Shown here: positions 25,840 through 33,439 of the stretch, piece after piece
How the letters are laid out: every line of letters starts with the position of its first letter
How positions within the stretch are numbered: the stretch's first letter is position 1
From: DATHTC01 sp963746805
GTDB lineage: Bacteria > Actinomycetota > Thermoleophilia > Gaiellales > Gaiellaceae
Reading direction: 5' to 3'
Assembly (NCBI GenBank): GCA_963746805.1
Contig: CAVVCQ010000001.1
Location: 868,001 to 932,000 of the forward strand
DNA length: 64,000 bases
Translations under genes and position numbers: made by a program
The notes under the pieces: generated by a model
What the model was told of the DNA's origin: nothing
Databases searched by the model: none
What the model saw: only the letters and a program-made list of their open reading frames with translations

Positions 25840-26205
25840 TCAGTCGTCCGGCGGGTCCTGAAAGGCGCGCACCTCGATACGGCCACCCAGTGCCTTCGAC
25901 GCCTTCGTCGCCCACCGGACCGCGGCATCTTGGTCTGCCGCCTCGATCACCCAGAAGCCGCCGACGTACTCCGGCGCCTCGACGAACGGTCCGTCGACCA
26001 CCACGGGCTCTCCGTTGGAGGCGTCGACGGTCTTGGCCGACGACGGCGGGTGCAGCCCTCCGGCGAAGCGAAACGCCCCGGACTCGTGTAGGTCGGTGTT
26101 GAACTCCTCCACGGCGGCCAGCGCGGCCTCCAGTTCGGCCGGGTCCATCGACGCCATGGTCGGCTCCTCGGCCGAGTCGTGGGGCACGGTCAAGAAGAAC
26201 TGCAT
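25840..26205 (-). CDS. YciI-family (YCII-related domain) protein
   Basis: 121 residues from ATG 26205 (a GTG one codon earlier is possible; AGGGAG lies upstream). The dimeric alpha+beta barrel fold is recognisable from MQFFLTVPHD at the start, FAGGLHPPSSAKTVD, VVDGPFVEAPEYVGGFWVIEA (the DGPF..E..GG core) and the final ALGGRIEVRAF strand. In Actinobacteria such genes often sit next to ECF sigma factors; none is seen here. Enzymatic role unknown. Confidence 0.88.
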   Translation of the reverse strand: MQFFLTVPHDSAEEPTMASMDPAELEAALAAVEEFNTDLHESGAFRFAGGLHPPSSAKTVDASNGEPVVVDGPFVEAPEYVGGFWVIEAADQDAAVRWATKASKALGGRIEVRAFQDPPDD

Positions 26206-26214
26206 CACTTGTCG

Positions 26215-26552
26215 CTCCCTCTAGTGGGTGGTTGAGCCCAGCCGGCCCCTGATCCACTTGGGCTTCGTGGGCCTCTCCACTGCAGGATGCCCTGCTGTCG
26301 AGCTGGCCGAACCTCATCGGTCACGTGCCTCGAGACGACGCCAACGCCGACCGTTTGCACACCCGGACACGGAGCGCGGACGCTGCTCAGAAGAAGGACG
26401 TGAGATCACTGCAGGAGAGGACTGGCGACTCGGCACGGGCAGGGTTGCGGCAGACCTGATCCGGACTCGGGGTCAAGGCGGAGCTGAGCAGGACCTAGTC
26501 CGGAGTTCCGAGAAAGCGGTCAGCCGGGGCCGTTTGGGACGACTTGCAAGGG
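26215..26552. other. intergenic stretch without a supported gene
   Basis: About 340 bp between the YciI gene and the SOS boxes. No reading frame with protein-like composition, no tRNA and no clear hairpin cluster were found. It may once have held a gene; no imuA-like sequence is visible. Confidence 0.4.
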
Positions 26553-26581
26553 GAACACCTGTTCGTGTAGAACATACGTTC
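26553..26581 (+). promoter_or_regulatory. tandem LexA (SOS) boxes before imuB
   Basis: Two perfect GAAC-N4-GTTC palindromes: GAACACCTGTTC at 26553-26564 and GAACATACGTTC at 26570-26581, centres 17 bp apart. This is the Gram-positive/actinobacterial LexA operator core. The second ends 2 nt before the imuB ATG, so LexA bound there would cover the likely transcription start. Confidence 0.85.
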
Positions 26582-26583
26582 CC

Positions 26584-27768
26584 ATGGTCGCCTGCCTCCT
26601 CATCCCCGGCTTCGCCCTCCGGGCCGCGCTCCGGGCCCGGCCCGGGCTCGCGCTCCGGCCCGCGGCGCTCTCGCCGCGTCCCGGCGAGGAGCCGCTGCTC
26701 GGGCCGGTGACGGCCGCGGCCGAGGCGCTCGGGGTGCGGCCGGGGATGCGGATGGGGGAAGCGCTCTCGACGTGCCCGCAGCTCGTGCTCGTGGAGCAGG
26801 ACCCGTCGGCGGCGGAGCAGGAGTGGGAAGGAGTGCTGCGGCGGCTCGAGGATGCCGGGTTCTCCGTCGACTCGGCCGAGCCGGGGGTCGTCTACTTCGA
26901 GACACGGGGCGTCGAGCGCCTGTACGGCGGCCTCCAGGGAGCGCTCGAGCGGGCGCTCGCGGCGGCCGGCGCGACGTGGGACCCGCGCGCGGGAGCAGCC
27001 GAGCGCCGGTTTGCGGCCCTCGCCGCGGCGACGGTTGCGCGGCCGGGGCAGGCAGTGGTCGTCGACGACGAGCGGACGGCGGAGTTCCTCGCCCCGCTCT
27101 CGCTCGAGCTGCTGCCGCTGCCGGCGCGGGAGCAGTCGCAGCTGCAGGACCTGGGGGTGAAGCGCCTCGGCCAGCTCGCGGCGCTGCCGGGCGGCGCCGT
27201 CGCCGAGCGGCTCGGGCCCGACGGGAGGCAGGCGTGGCAGCTCGCCCGCGGTGGGCGGCGAGGGCGCGTGCGGGGGCGGCGACCGCCCGCGGAGATCGTC
27301 GAGGCCCTGGAGTTCCCCGAGGCGGTGGCGAACGAGCTCACGCTCCGTCGCGCGCTCGGGACGCTCGTCGAGCGGACGCTGGCGCGGCCGGACCGTGTGG
27401 GGCGGTTCGTCCGCAAGGTGGCCGTCTCGGCGCAGCTCGTCGGCGGGGGCTCGTGGCGGCGGACACTGACGCTGCGCGAGCCCGCCGCCGAGGTCGACCG
27501 GATCCGGATCGCGCTCGGGCCGAAGCTCGCGGAGCTGCCGGCGCCGGTCACGCTCCTGCGGGTCGAGCTCGTCGAGCTGACGGAGGAGGCTGGTCGTCAG
27601 CTGGAGCTCGTCGCGCCGACGGGCAGGGAGACGAGGACGAGGCTGAGGGACGGCCTCCGCCAGGTACGGGCGAGCACCGGCGGCGCGGCCGTCTACTCGG
27701 TGGTGGAGGTGGCGCCGTGGTCGCGGATTCCCGAAACGCGGGCGCTGTTCGTGCCCAGGGATGACTGA
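26584..27768 (+). CDS. imuB: ImuB, Y-family polymerase-like mutasome subunit
   Basis: 394 residues. Members of this family resemble DinB but lack the catalytic acidic residues, and recruit DnaE2 to the beta clamp for error-prone synthesis. Visible features: VACLLIPGFALRAAL start, AEALGVRPGMRMGEALSTCPQ (palm/fingers), VYFETRGVERLYGG, the helix-hairpin-helix region LQDLGVKRLGQLAALPGGAVAERLG, and a little-finger-like C-terminal half. The start sits 2 nt behind a LexA box with no Shine-Dalgarno. A second, diverged copy of its last 13 codons lies downstream (27824-27866). Confidence 0.88.
   Translation: MVACLLIPGFALRAALRARPGLALRPAALSPRPGEEPLLGPVTAAAEALGVRPGMRMGEALSTCPQLVLVEQDPSAAEQEWEGVLRRLEDAGFSVDSAEPGVVYFETRGVERLYGGLQGALERALAAAGATWDPRAGAAERRFAALAAATVARPGQAVVVDDERTAEFLAPLSLELLPLPAREQSQLQDLGVKRLGQLAALPGGAVAERLGPDGRQAWQLARGGRRGRVRGRRPPAEIVEALEFPEAVANELTLRRALGTLVERTLARPDRVGRFVRKVAVSAQLVGGGSWRRTLTLREPAAEVDRIRIALGPKLAELPAPVTLLRVELVELTEEAGRQLELVAPTGRETRTRLRDGLRQVRASTGGAAVYSVVEVAPWSRIPETRALFVPRDD
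27726..27768 (+). repeat. imuB 3'-end duplication, copy 1
   Basis: 43 bp encoding the imuB C-terminus IPETRALFVPRDD plus stop. It matches 27824-27866 at 34 of 43 positions; the changes are mostly at third codon positions. Confidence 0.7.
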
Positions 27769-27780
27769 TCGATCTGAGCT

Positions 27781-27819
27781 GAAGAAGGGGGCTCGTGGGG
27801 GAACCATGGGTTCCTCCAC
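27781..27819 (+). repeat. dispersed palindromic repeat, copy A
   Basis: 39 bp, identical at 35 positions to the reverse complement of 56056-56094. Its core is an 11-bp stem (GTGGGGGAACC with GGTTCCTCCAC, one G-T pair) around an ATG loop at 27795-27819. It lies between the two copies of the imuB 3' end. Confidence 0.75.
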
Positions 27820-27823
27820 GTTC

Positions 27824-27866
27824 GATTCCGGAATCACGAGCGCTGTTCGTTCCGCGCGACGACTGA
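27824..27866 (+). repeat. imuB 3'-end duplication, copy 2
   Basis: 43 bp reading IPESRALFVPRDD then TGA. This TGA overlaps an in-frame CTG that begins NEPRPALVEEH of the DUF6504 protein (CTGA), matching the overlap style of neighbouring operons, so copy 2 looks like the ancestral junction. Confidence 0.65.
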
Positions 27867-28093
27867 ACGAGCCGCGGCCGGCGCTCGTCGAGGAGCACGT
27901 CGACGGGACGCCGAGCCGCGTCAACCGGCAGGGAGTCGCGGTGGTGCGCGAGGAGTGGCGGGTCGTCGACCGGTGGTGGACGGAAGAGCCGTTGAGCCGG
28001 CGCTACTTCGACGTCGTGCTCGAGACCGGGCAGCGCTCGGTCGTGTTCCGCGACGAGGAGCGCGCGTGCTGGTTCACCCAGGCGGGCGTCTGA
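27863..28093 (+). CDS. DUF6504 family protein (imuB-dnaE2 associated)
   Basis: Small protein with the strongly conserved core RVNRQGVAVVREEWRVVD, RWWTEEPLSRRYFDVVLETG and FRDEERACWFTQ, which I recognise as DUF6504, typically encoded between imuB and dnaE2 in Actinobacteria. The conserved part starts at a CTG (27863) overlapping the TGA of the second imuB end; 76 residues from there. In-frame ATGs at 27761 and 27806 would extend it through the inserted palindrome and are less likely to be ancestral, though they may be used now. Role in the mutasome unknown. Confidence 0.82.
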   Translation: MNEPRPALVEEHVDGTPSRVNRQGVAVVREEWRVVDRWWTEEPLSRRYFDVVLETGQRSVVFRDEERACWFTQAGV

Positions 28094-28162
28094 TCAGCCG
28101 AGGAAGGCGAGACCCGTCGCGACGACGAGCAGCAAACCCATGAAGGAAGCGAGGAGGTTCAT
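28094..28162 (-). CDS. possible 22-residue hydrophobic peptide
   Basis: ATG frame on the minus strand: MNLLASF, then about 14 hydrophobic residues (MGLLLVVATGLAFLG) and TGA abutting the DUF6504 stop. An AGGA lies 9 nt before the ATG. It has the size of a single membrane span, like small regulatory or toxic peptides. Only length, hydrophobicity and position support it. Confidence 0.25.
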   Translation of the reverse strand: MNLLASFMGLLLVVATGLAFLG

Positions 28163-28228
28163 CGGGATCGTCCTGTTCGACGGGGACGTGGCGATTCCTC
28201 AACGCCGATCGCCGCCAGGTGGATTCGC

Positions 28229-31200
28229 ATGAGCGTGGTCGAGCTCCACTGCCATTCCGCGTACTCGTTCCTCGACGGCGCCTCGCTCCCCGAGGAGCTC
28301 GCCGTGCAGGCGGCCGAGCTCGGCTACGAGGCGCTCGCGCTCACCGACCACGACGGGCTCTACGGCTCGCTCGAGTTCGCCCATGCGGCAAAGGCGCTCG
28401 GCGTGCGGCCGATCACCGGCGCGGAGCTGACGCTGCTCGACGGGTCGCACGTGACCGTACTCGTCGAATCCCAGCGCGGGTACGCGAACCTCTGCCGCCT
28501 CGTGACCGCGGCGCACGCGGCAACGCGGCCGCCGGGACGCGAGTCGCAGCCGCCCGGAGACCCCGCGCTCGACCCGGGCGTCCTCGCCGAGCTGAACGAG
28601 GGACTGATCGTGCTCTCCGGCTGCGCCCGGCGCGGCCTCGGCGTGCGCAACGCGAACCTCGCGGCCGCGCTCGCACCGGCCTTCCCCGGCCGCTTCTACG
28701 TCGAGCTGCAGCGCCCCTACGAGCGCGGCGACGTGCGCCGGAACGCGGCGCTGCGCGACCTGGCGGCGACGCTCGACGTGCCGACGGTCGCGACCGGCGA
28801 CGCCCACGCGCACTCGCGCCGCCGCGCGTTCCTGCAGGACGTGCTCGTGGCGATCCGCAGCCACGCGCCGCTCGAGGCGTGCGAGCCGGAGCGCCGCGGG
28901 AACCACGAGGGCGTTCTCCTCTCGCCGGCCGAGCTGGCGGAGCGGTTCCCCGACGACCGCGACGCCGTCGCGCGCACCACCGAGGTCGCCGCACGGTGCA
29001 CGTTCGACCTGACGCACGAGCTCGGCTACCGGTACCCCGACTTCTCGGACGGCGCCGAGCCGGCGATCGCGATGCTGCGCCGGATCTGCGACCGCTCCTT
29101 CGCCGAGCGCTACGGCGATGCGAACGGCCGCCGGCGGCTCGCGCGCGAGCGCCTCGACGACGAGCTCGCCCTCATCGACCACCTCGGCCTGGCCGGGTTC
29201 TTCCTCCTCCACCACGAGGTGCTCGAGCTCGCGCGCGACGTGGCGCTGGAGGTGCGGGGCTGGGACTCGCCGCGCTCGGTCCTGCCGCCGGGCCGCGGCC
29301 GGGGGAGCTCCGTGGGCTCGATCGTGTGCTACCTGACCGGCCTCTCGCACGTCGACCCGGTGCAGGCCGACCTGTCGCTCGGGCGCTTCCTCAACCGCGA
29401 GCTCGTGGCGGTGCCGGACGTCGACCTCGACTTCCCACGCGACATCCGCGAGAAGCTGATCGTCGCGGTGACCGAGAAGTACGGCCGCGAGCACGCCGCC
29501 CTCGTCGCCTCGTTCGCGACCTACCGCTCGCGGGGCGCGATCCGGGACGTGGGCAAGGCGCTCGGGCTCCCGCATGCCGAGCTCGAGCGCCTCGCCCGCG
29601 TCTCCGACGGCTGGAACGCGCGGCGGGTCGCGGAGGAGCTCGCGCTCGTGCCCGGCCTCGAGGCGAAGCGGGCCTCCGCGCGCTGGCGGGCGTTCTCGGA
29701 CATGACCGCCGAGATCGCCGGGCTCCCGCGCCACATCTCGCAGCACCCGGGCGGGATGGTGATCTCGTCGCGGCCGCTCGTCGAGCTCGTCCCGGTGATG
29801 CCGTCGGCCATGGCCGGGCGGCAGATGTGCCAGTGGGACAAGGACTCGTGCGACGACGCCGGCTTCCTCAAGATCGACCTGCTCGGGCTCGGGATGCTGT
29901 CGGCGGTCGAGGACTGCGTCGAGCAGATCGCGCGGACGCAGAGCGAGCCGATCGACCTCTCCCGCATCCCGCTCGACGACCCGGACGTGTACGCGCAGAT
30001 CCAGGAGGCGGACACGATCGGCGACTTCCAGATCGAGAGCCGCGCCCAGCAGCAGAGCATCCTGCGGACGCGGCCCGAGAACCTCGACGACCTCGTCGTT
30101 CAGGTCGCGCTCGTGCGGCCGGGGCCGATCCAGGGCAAGGCCGTGCACCCGTACATCGAGAACCGGCAGCGGCTGCGGGAGGACCCCTCGTACGTCTCGC
30201 CGGTCGACCATCCGCTGCTCGCCGAGCCGCTGCGGGAGACGCTCGGGGTCGTCGTCTTCCAGGACCAGGTGCTCGAGGTCGCGATCGCGCTCGCCGGGTT
30301 CAGCGTGGGGGAGGCGGAGGGCCTGCGGCGCGCGATGAGCCGCAAGCGGAGCCACGCTGCGCTCGAGGCGTACCGCGAGCGCTTCCTCGAGGGCGCGGCG
30401 CGGAACGGCGTCGACGAGGAGACGGCCGACCTCGTCTACGACAAGCTCGTCGCGTTCTCCGGCTTCGGCTTCCCGAAGTCGCACGCGGCGGCGTTCGCGC
30501 TGCTCGCCTACCAGTCGGCGTGGCTGCGGCGCTACCACCCGGCGGAGTTCCTCTGCGCGCTGCTGAACGCGCAGCCGATGGGCTTCTACCCGCCGGCGAC
30601 GCTCGTGCGGGATGCGCAGCGGCGCGGTGTCGAGATCATCCCGCCGGACGTGAACCGTTCGGGGGCGCGGTGCGAGGCGCGGGACGGGCAGGTGCGCGTC
30701 GGGGTCGGGTACGTCACCTCGATCGGCGACGCCGAGGCGCGGGCGTTCGTCGCGGAGCGGGAGCAGGGCGGGGCGTACGGATCGCTTCGGGAGCTCGTGC
30801 AGCGGGCGCCGCTGTCGGAGCGGCAGGTCGAGGCGCTGATCGGCGCGGGCGCGTGCGACGCCTGGGGGAAGCGCCGGGCGCTCCTGTGGGAGCTCGGGCT
30901 CGTCCCGCGCACGGCCTCGGTGCCGGGAACGCGCGGCGAGCAGCAGCAGCTCGCGCTCCCGCTCGACCCGACGGCCGCGACGCCCGACCTGCCGGAGCAG
31001 ACGGTGTGGGAGCGGATGCTCGCCGACTACCGCACGACGCGTCTGACCGTCGGCGTGCACCCGCTCGAGCTCCTCCGGCCGCACCTCGCCGCCGGGACGC
31101 TGTCGTCGCTCGAGCTGCTCGCCCGGCCGCACGGCTCACGCGTCCGGACCGCGGGTCTCGTGGTCGCACGTCAGCGCCCGGCGACCGCGAACGGGGTCGT

Positions 31201-31450
31201 GTTCATGCTCCTCGAGGACGAGCACGGCCCGTTCAACCTGATCGTGCCGCCGCCCGTGTACGAGCGGTACCGGGCGGTCGTGCGCGGCGAGCCGCTCGTC
31301 GAGGCGTGGGGCCGGTTCGAGCGGGTGGGGCGCAACCGGAACCTGCTCGTCAGCCGGCTCGGCACCCTCGGCCCGCTCGCGCGACGGATCTCGGAGCAGG
31401 AGGAGGTCGGCGCCACGCTGCCGGAGGCGCACCACTTCGGCCATCGCTGA
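28229..31450 (+). CDS. dnaE2: error-prone DNA polymerase III alpha subunit DnaE2
   Basis: 1073 residues, the usual DnaE2 length (shorter than DnaE1). N-terminal PHP domain (VELHCHSAYSFLDGAS, ALTDHDGLYG), palm with GRGRGSSVGS and the catalytic VPDVDLDFP near residue 395, QHPGGMVIS, fingers (FSGFGFPKSHAAAFALLAYQ), helix-hairpin-helix region and an OB-fold near residues 970-1040 (TAGLVVARQRPATANGVVFM). It works with ImuB in damage-induced mutagenesis. No LexA box is seen directly before it, so it probably depends on the imuB promoter 1.6 kb upstream. Confidence 0.96.
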   Translation: MSVVELHCHSAYSFLDGASLPEELAVQAAELGYEALALTDHDGLYGSLEFAHAAKALGVRPITGAELTLLDGSHVTVLVESQRGYANLCRLVTAAHAATRPPGRESQPPGDPALDPGVLAELNEGLIVLSGCARRGLGVRNANLAAALAPAFPGRFYVELQRPYERGDVRRNAALRDLAATLDVPTVATGDAHAHSRRRAFLQDVLVAIRSHAPLEACEPERRGNHEGVLLSPAELAERFPDDRDAVARTTEVAARCTFDLTHELGYRYPDFSDGAEPAIAMLRRICDRSFAERYGDANGRRRLARERLDDELALIDHLGLAGFFLLHHEVLELARDVALEVRGWDSPRSVLPPGRGRGSSVGSIVCYLTGLSHVDPVQADLSLGRFLNRELVAVPDVDLDFPRDIREKLIVAVTEKYGREHAALVASFATYRSRGAIRDVGKALGLPHAELERLARVSDGWNARRVAEELALVPGLEAKRASARWRAFSDMTAEIAGLPRHISQHPGGMVISSRPLVELVPVMPSAMAGRQMCQWDKDSCDDAGFLKIDLLGLGMLSAVEDCVEQIARTQSEPIDLSRIPLDDPDVYAQIQEADTIGDFQIESRAQQQSILRTRPENLDDLVVQVALVRPGPIQGKAVHPYIENRQRLREDPSYVSPVDHPLLAEPLRETLGVVVFQDQVLEVAIALAGFSVGEAEGLRRAMSRKRSHAALEAYRERFLEGAARNGVDEETADLVYDKLVAFSGFGFPKSHAAAFALLAYQSAWLRRYHPAEFLCALLNAQPMGFYPPATLVRDAQRRGVEIIPPDVNRSGARCEARDGQVRVGVGYVTSIGDAEARAFVAEREQGGAYGSLRELVQRAPLSERQVEALIGAGACDAWGKRRALLWELGLVPRTASVPGTRGEQQQLALPLDPTAATPDLPEQTVWERMLADYRTTRLTVGVHPLELLRPHLAAGTLSSLELLARPHGSRVRTAGLVVARQRPATANGVVFMLLEDEHGPFNLIVPPPVYERYRAVVRGEPLVEAWGRFERVGRNRNLLVSRLGTLGPLARRISEQEEVGATLPEAHHFGHR

Positions 31451-31497
31451 GACGCCTGCGACGTTTTCCACCGCGCGCGACCCGGAACGAGACGCTC

Positions 31498-32478
31498 GTG
31501 CCCGTGGCGGTCGTCACCGGAGGCTCCGCCGGCGTCGGCCGCGCCGCCGCGCGCGCCTTCGCCGACCGCGGCTACGACGTCGCGGTGCTCGCGCGCGGCG
31601 AGGAGCGCCTCGAGGCGGCGCGCCTCGACCTCGAGGCCCGCGGCGTCCGCGCGCTCGCCCTCGCGGCCGACGTCGCCGATCCCGACGCCGTCGAACGGGC
31701 CGCCGCCCGTGCGGAGGAGGAGCTCGGCCCGATCGCGGTCTGGGTGAACAACGCGATGGCGACCGTCTACGCCCGGACGTGGGACGTCGACCCGCACGAG
31801 TACGCGCGCACAACGGCCGTCACCTACCTCGGGGCCGTCCACGGGACGCTCGCCGCGCTCCGACGGATGCGGCCCCGCGAGCACGGCACGATCGTCCAGG
31901 TCGGCTCGGCGCTCGCGTATCGCGGGATCCCGCTGCAGGCGCCGTACTGCGCCGCCAAGCACGCGCTCAAGGGCTTCACGGAGTCGCTGCGAACAGAGCT
32001 CCTGCACGACCGCAGCCGCGTCCACGTCACGATGGTCCACCTGCCTGCGCTCAACACGCCGCAGTTCGAGTGGGGCCGGACGAAGCTGCCGCGACACCCA
32101 CAGCCGGTGCCGCCCATCTACGAGCCCGAGGTCGCCGCTGCCGCGATCGTCTACGCGGCCGAGCACCGCCGACGCGAGCTCCTCGTGGCCGGGCCGACCG
32201 TCCAGACCGTGTGGGGGGAGCGGCTCGCGCCGGGGATCCTCGACCACTACCTCGCGCGCACGGGCGTCGACGCGCAGCAGACCGAGGAGCCCGTGGCGCC
32301 CGACCGCCCCGACAACCTCGATGCGCCGGTGCCGGGCGACTGGGCCGCGCGCGGCACGTTCGGCGACCGGGCGTCCGACCGCAGCGCTCTCCTCTGGGCG
32401 AGCATCAACCGCGACCGGATCGCCTTTGCGGCCGGGCTCGCGCTCGCCACGCTGGGGCTTGCGAGGAGAGAGCGATGA
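31498..32478 (+). CDS. SDR-family oxidoreductase
   Basis: 326 residues. Classical short-chain dehydrogenase N-terminus: nucleotide-binding TGGSAGVGRAAA, VNNAMATVYA (NNAG variant), catalytic Ser in QVGSALAYRG and Tyr/Lys in YCAAKHALKGF. The C-terminal 80 residues form an extension (PDRPDNLDAPVPGDW) followed by a hydrophobic stretch near the end (RIAFAAGLALATLGLARR), so it may be membrane-associated; this matches a known actinobacterial SDR subtype. GTG 31498 is chosen (GTG 31504 also possible). Its stop overlaps the next start by 4 bp. Confidence 0.9.
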   Translation: MPVAVVTGGSAGVGRAAARAFADRGYDVAVLARGEERLEAARLDLEARGVRALALAADVADPDAVERAAARAEEELGPIAVWVNNAMATVYARTWDVDPHEYARTTAVTYLGAVHGTLAALRRMRPREHGTIVQVGSALAYRGIPLQAPYCAAKHALKGFTESLRTELLHDRSRVHVTMVHLPALNTPQFEWGRTKLPRHPQPVPPIYEPEVAAAAIVYAAEHRRRELLVAGPTVQTVWGERLAPGILDHYLARTGVDAQQTEEPVAPDRPDNLDAPVPGDWAARGTFGDRASDRSALLWASINRDRIAFAAGLALATLGLARRER

Positions 32479-33113
32479 CGCACGAGCTCCGCGAGATCGC
32501 CGACGGCCTGTGGCTCTGGCGCACCGAGCACCCGGACTGGCGCCCCGGGCTGGGCTGGGAGCAGCTCGTCACCTCGACGACCGTCGAGTCCCGCGGCGAG
32601 ACGCTCGTCCTCGACGCCCTCGCGCCCCCTCCCGACGCACGCGACGTCTGGGCACGCCTCGACGCGCGTCCGCCCACGGTCGCCGTCGTCCTCAAGCCCG
32701 ACCACGTGCGCGATATCGACCTCTTCGTCCGCCGGTACGGCGCCCGGGCATTCGGCCCGTCGCTCTTCTGGCGCGACGACATCCCGGAGACCGAGCTCGA
32801 GCGGATCGAGCCCGGCAGCGAGCTTCCCGGCGGCCTCGTCGCCCTGTACGACGGCCGCGGCCGCGCCGAGACGCCAGTGTGGCTCCCGGAGCAGCGGGCC
32901 CTCGTCTTCGCCGACGCGCTGACCGCGCCGGGCGGCGAGCTGCGCGTCTGGGCGACGCCGTGGCACGAGGAGCGCGCCCTGCCGGCCCTGCGCGCGCTGC
33001 TCGAGCTCCCGTTCGAGCACGTGATCGTCGCCCACGGCGAGCCCGTCCACGATCGGGCCGCCTACGAGCAGGCGCTCGAGCGCGCGCCGTGGGGCGGCGA
33101 GTCGGACGACTAG
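32475..33113 (+). CDS. MBL-fold-like protein of unknown function
   Basis: 212 residues. It opens with ELREIADGLWLWRTEHPDW and has LVLDALAPPP, TVAVVLKPDHVRDID and a final HVIVAHGEPV, which follow the order of a metallo-beta-lactamase fold (strand, metal loop, final His). The HxHxDH metal motif is replaced by KPDHVRD, so metal binding and hydrolase activity are doubtful. Coupled to the SDR gene by ATGA overlap, suggesting a shared pathway. Confidence 0.65.
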   Translation: MTHELREIADGLWLWRTEHPDWRPGLGWEQLVTSTTVESRGETLVLDALAPPPDARDVWARLDARPPTVAVVLKPDHVRDIDLFVRRYGARAFGPSLFWRDDIPETELERIEPGSELPGGLVALYDGRGRAETPVWLPEQRALVFADALTAPGGELRVWATPWHEERALPALRALLELPFEHVIVAHGEPVHDRAAYEQALERAPWGGESDD

Positions 33114-33124
33114 GCCAGAGCCCC

Positions 33125-33439
33125 CTAGGTCTCGCCGAGCTCGAGCGCGAACTGCGGCAGCCGCCGCGCTGCGGTGCGGTTGAACTCCTCCTCGTAGCGC
33201 GCCGCCGTCTCGTCGTCGAGCGTCGCGGAGTACGCGTCGCGGATCCCGGCGAGCAGCTCGGTGCCGGTGTCGACGAGGTCGACGTAGTCGCCGTAGCGCT
33301 CCTCCGCCTCGTCGCGTCCCGCGCGGTCGTAGGCGGTCTCGGCCTTGCGGACGTCCCGCAGGAGCCCGGCGTGCTCCTCCTCGAAGAAGGCCAGCTGCCG
33401 CTCGAGCAGGTCGCCGAAGCGGCGGCGCCGGAAGATCAC
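33125..33439 (-). CDS. 104-residue helical protein, unknown
   Basis: GTG at 33439 overlaps the glycosyltransferase stop by 4 bp (GTGA). The protein is charged and almost entirely helical by eye (RFGDLLERQLAFFEEEHAG, then TAYDRAGRDEAEERYGDYVD), with no membrane segment or Cys. I do not recognise a family. Its coupling suggests it supports or regulates the glycosyltransferase. Confidence 0.7.
   Translation of the reverse strand: MIFRRRRFGDLLERQLAFFEEEHAGLLRDVRKAETAYDRAGRDEAEERYGDYVDLVDTGTELLAGIRDAYSATLDDETAARYEEEFNRTAARRLPQFALELGET

Noticed and set aside
28199..31132. Very long open frame on the minus strand opposite dnaE2
   Set aside because: Arg/Asp/Val-rich translation with no recognisable domain; it is the usual antisense artefact of GC-rich codons in a well-identified gene.
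33125..33439. Toxin-antitoxin partner role for the 104-residue protein
   Set aside because: No recognisable toxin or antitoxin fold and it is coupled to a glycosyltransferase; only its small size suggested it.
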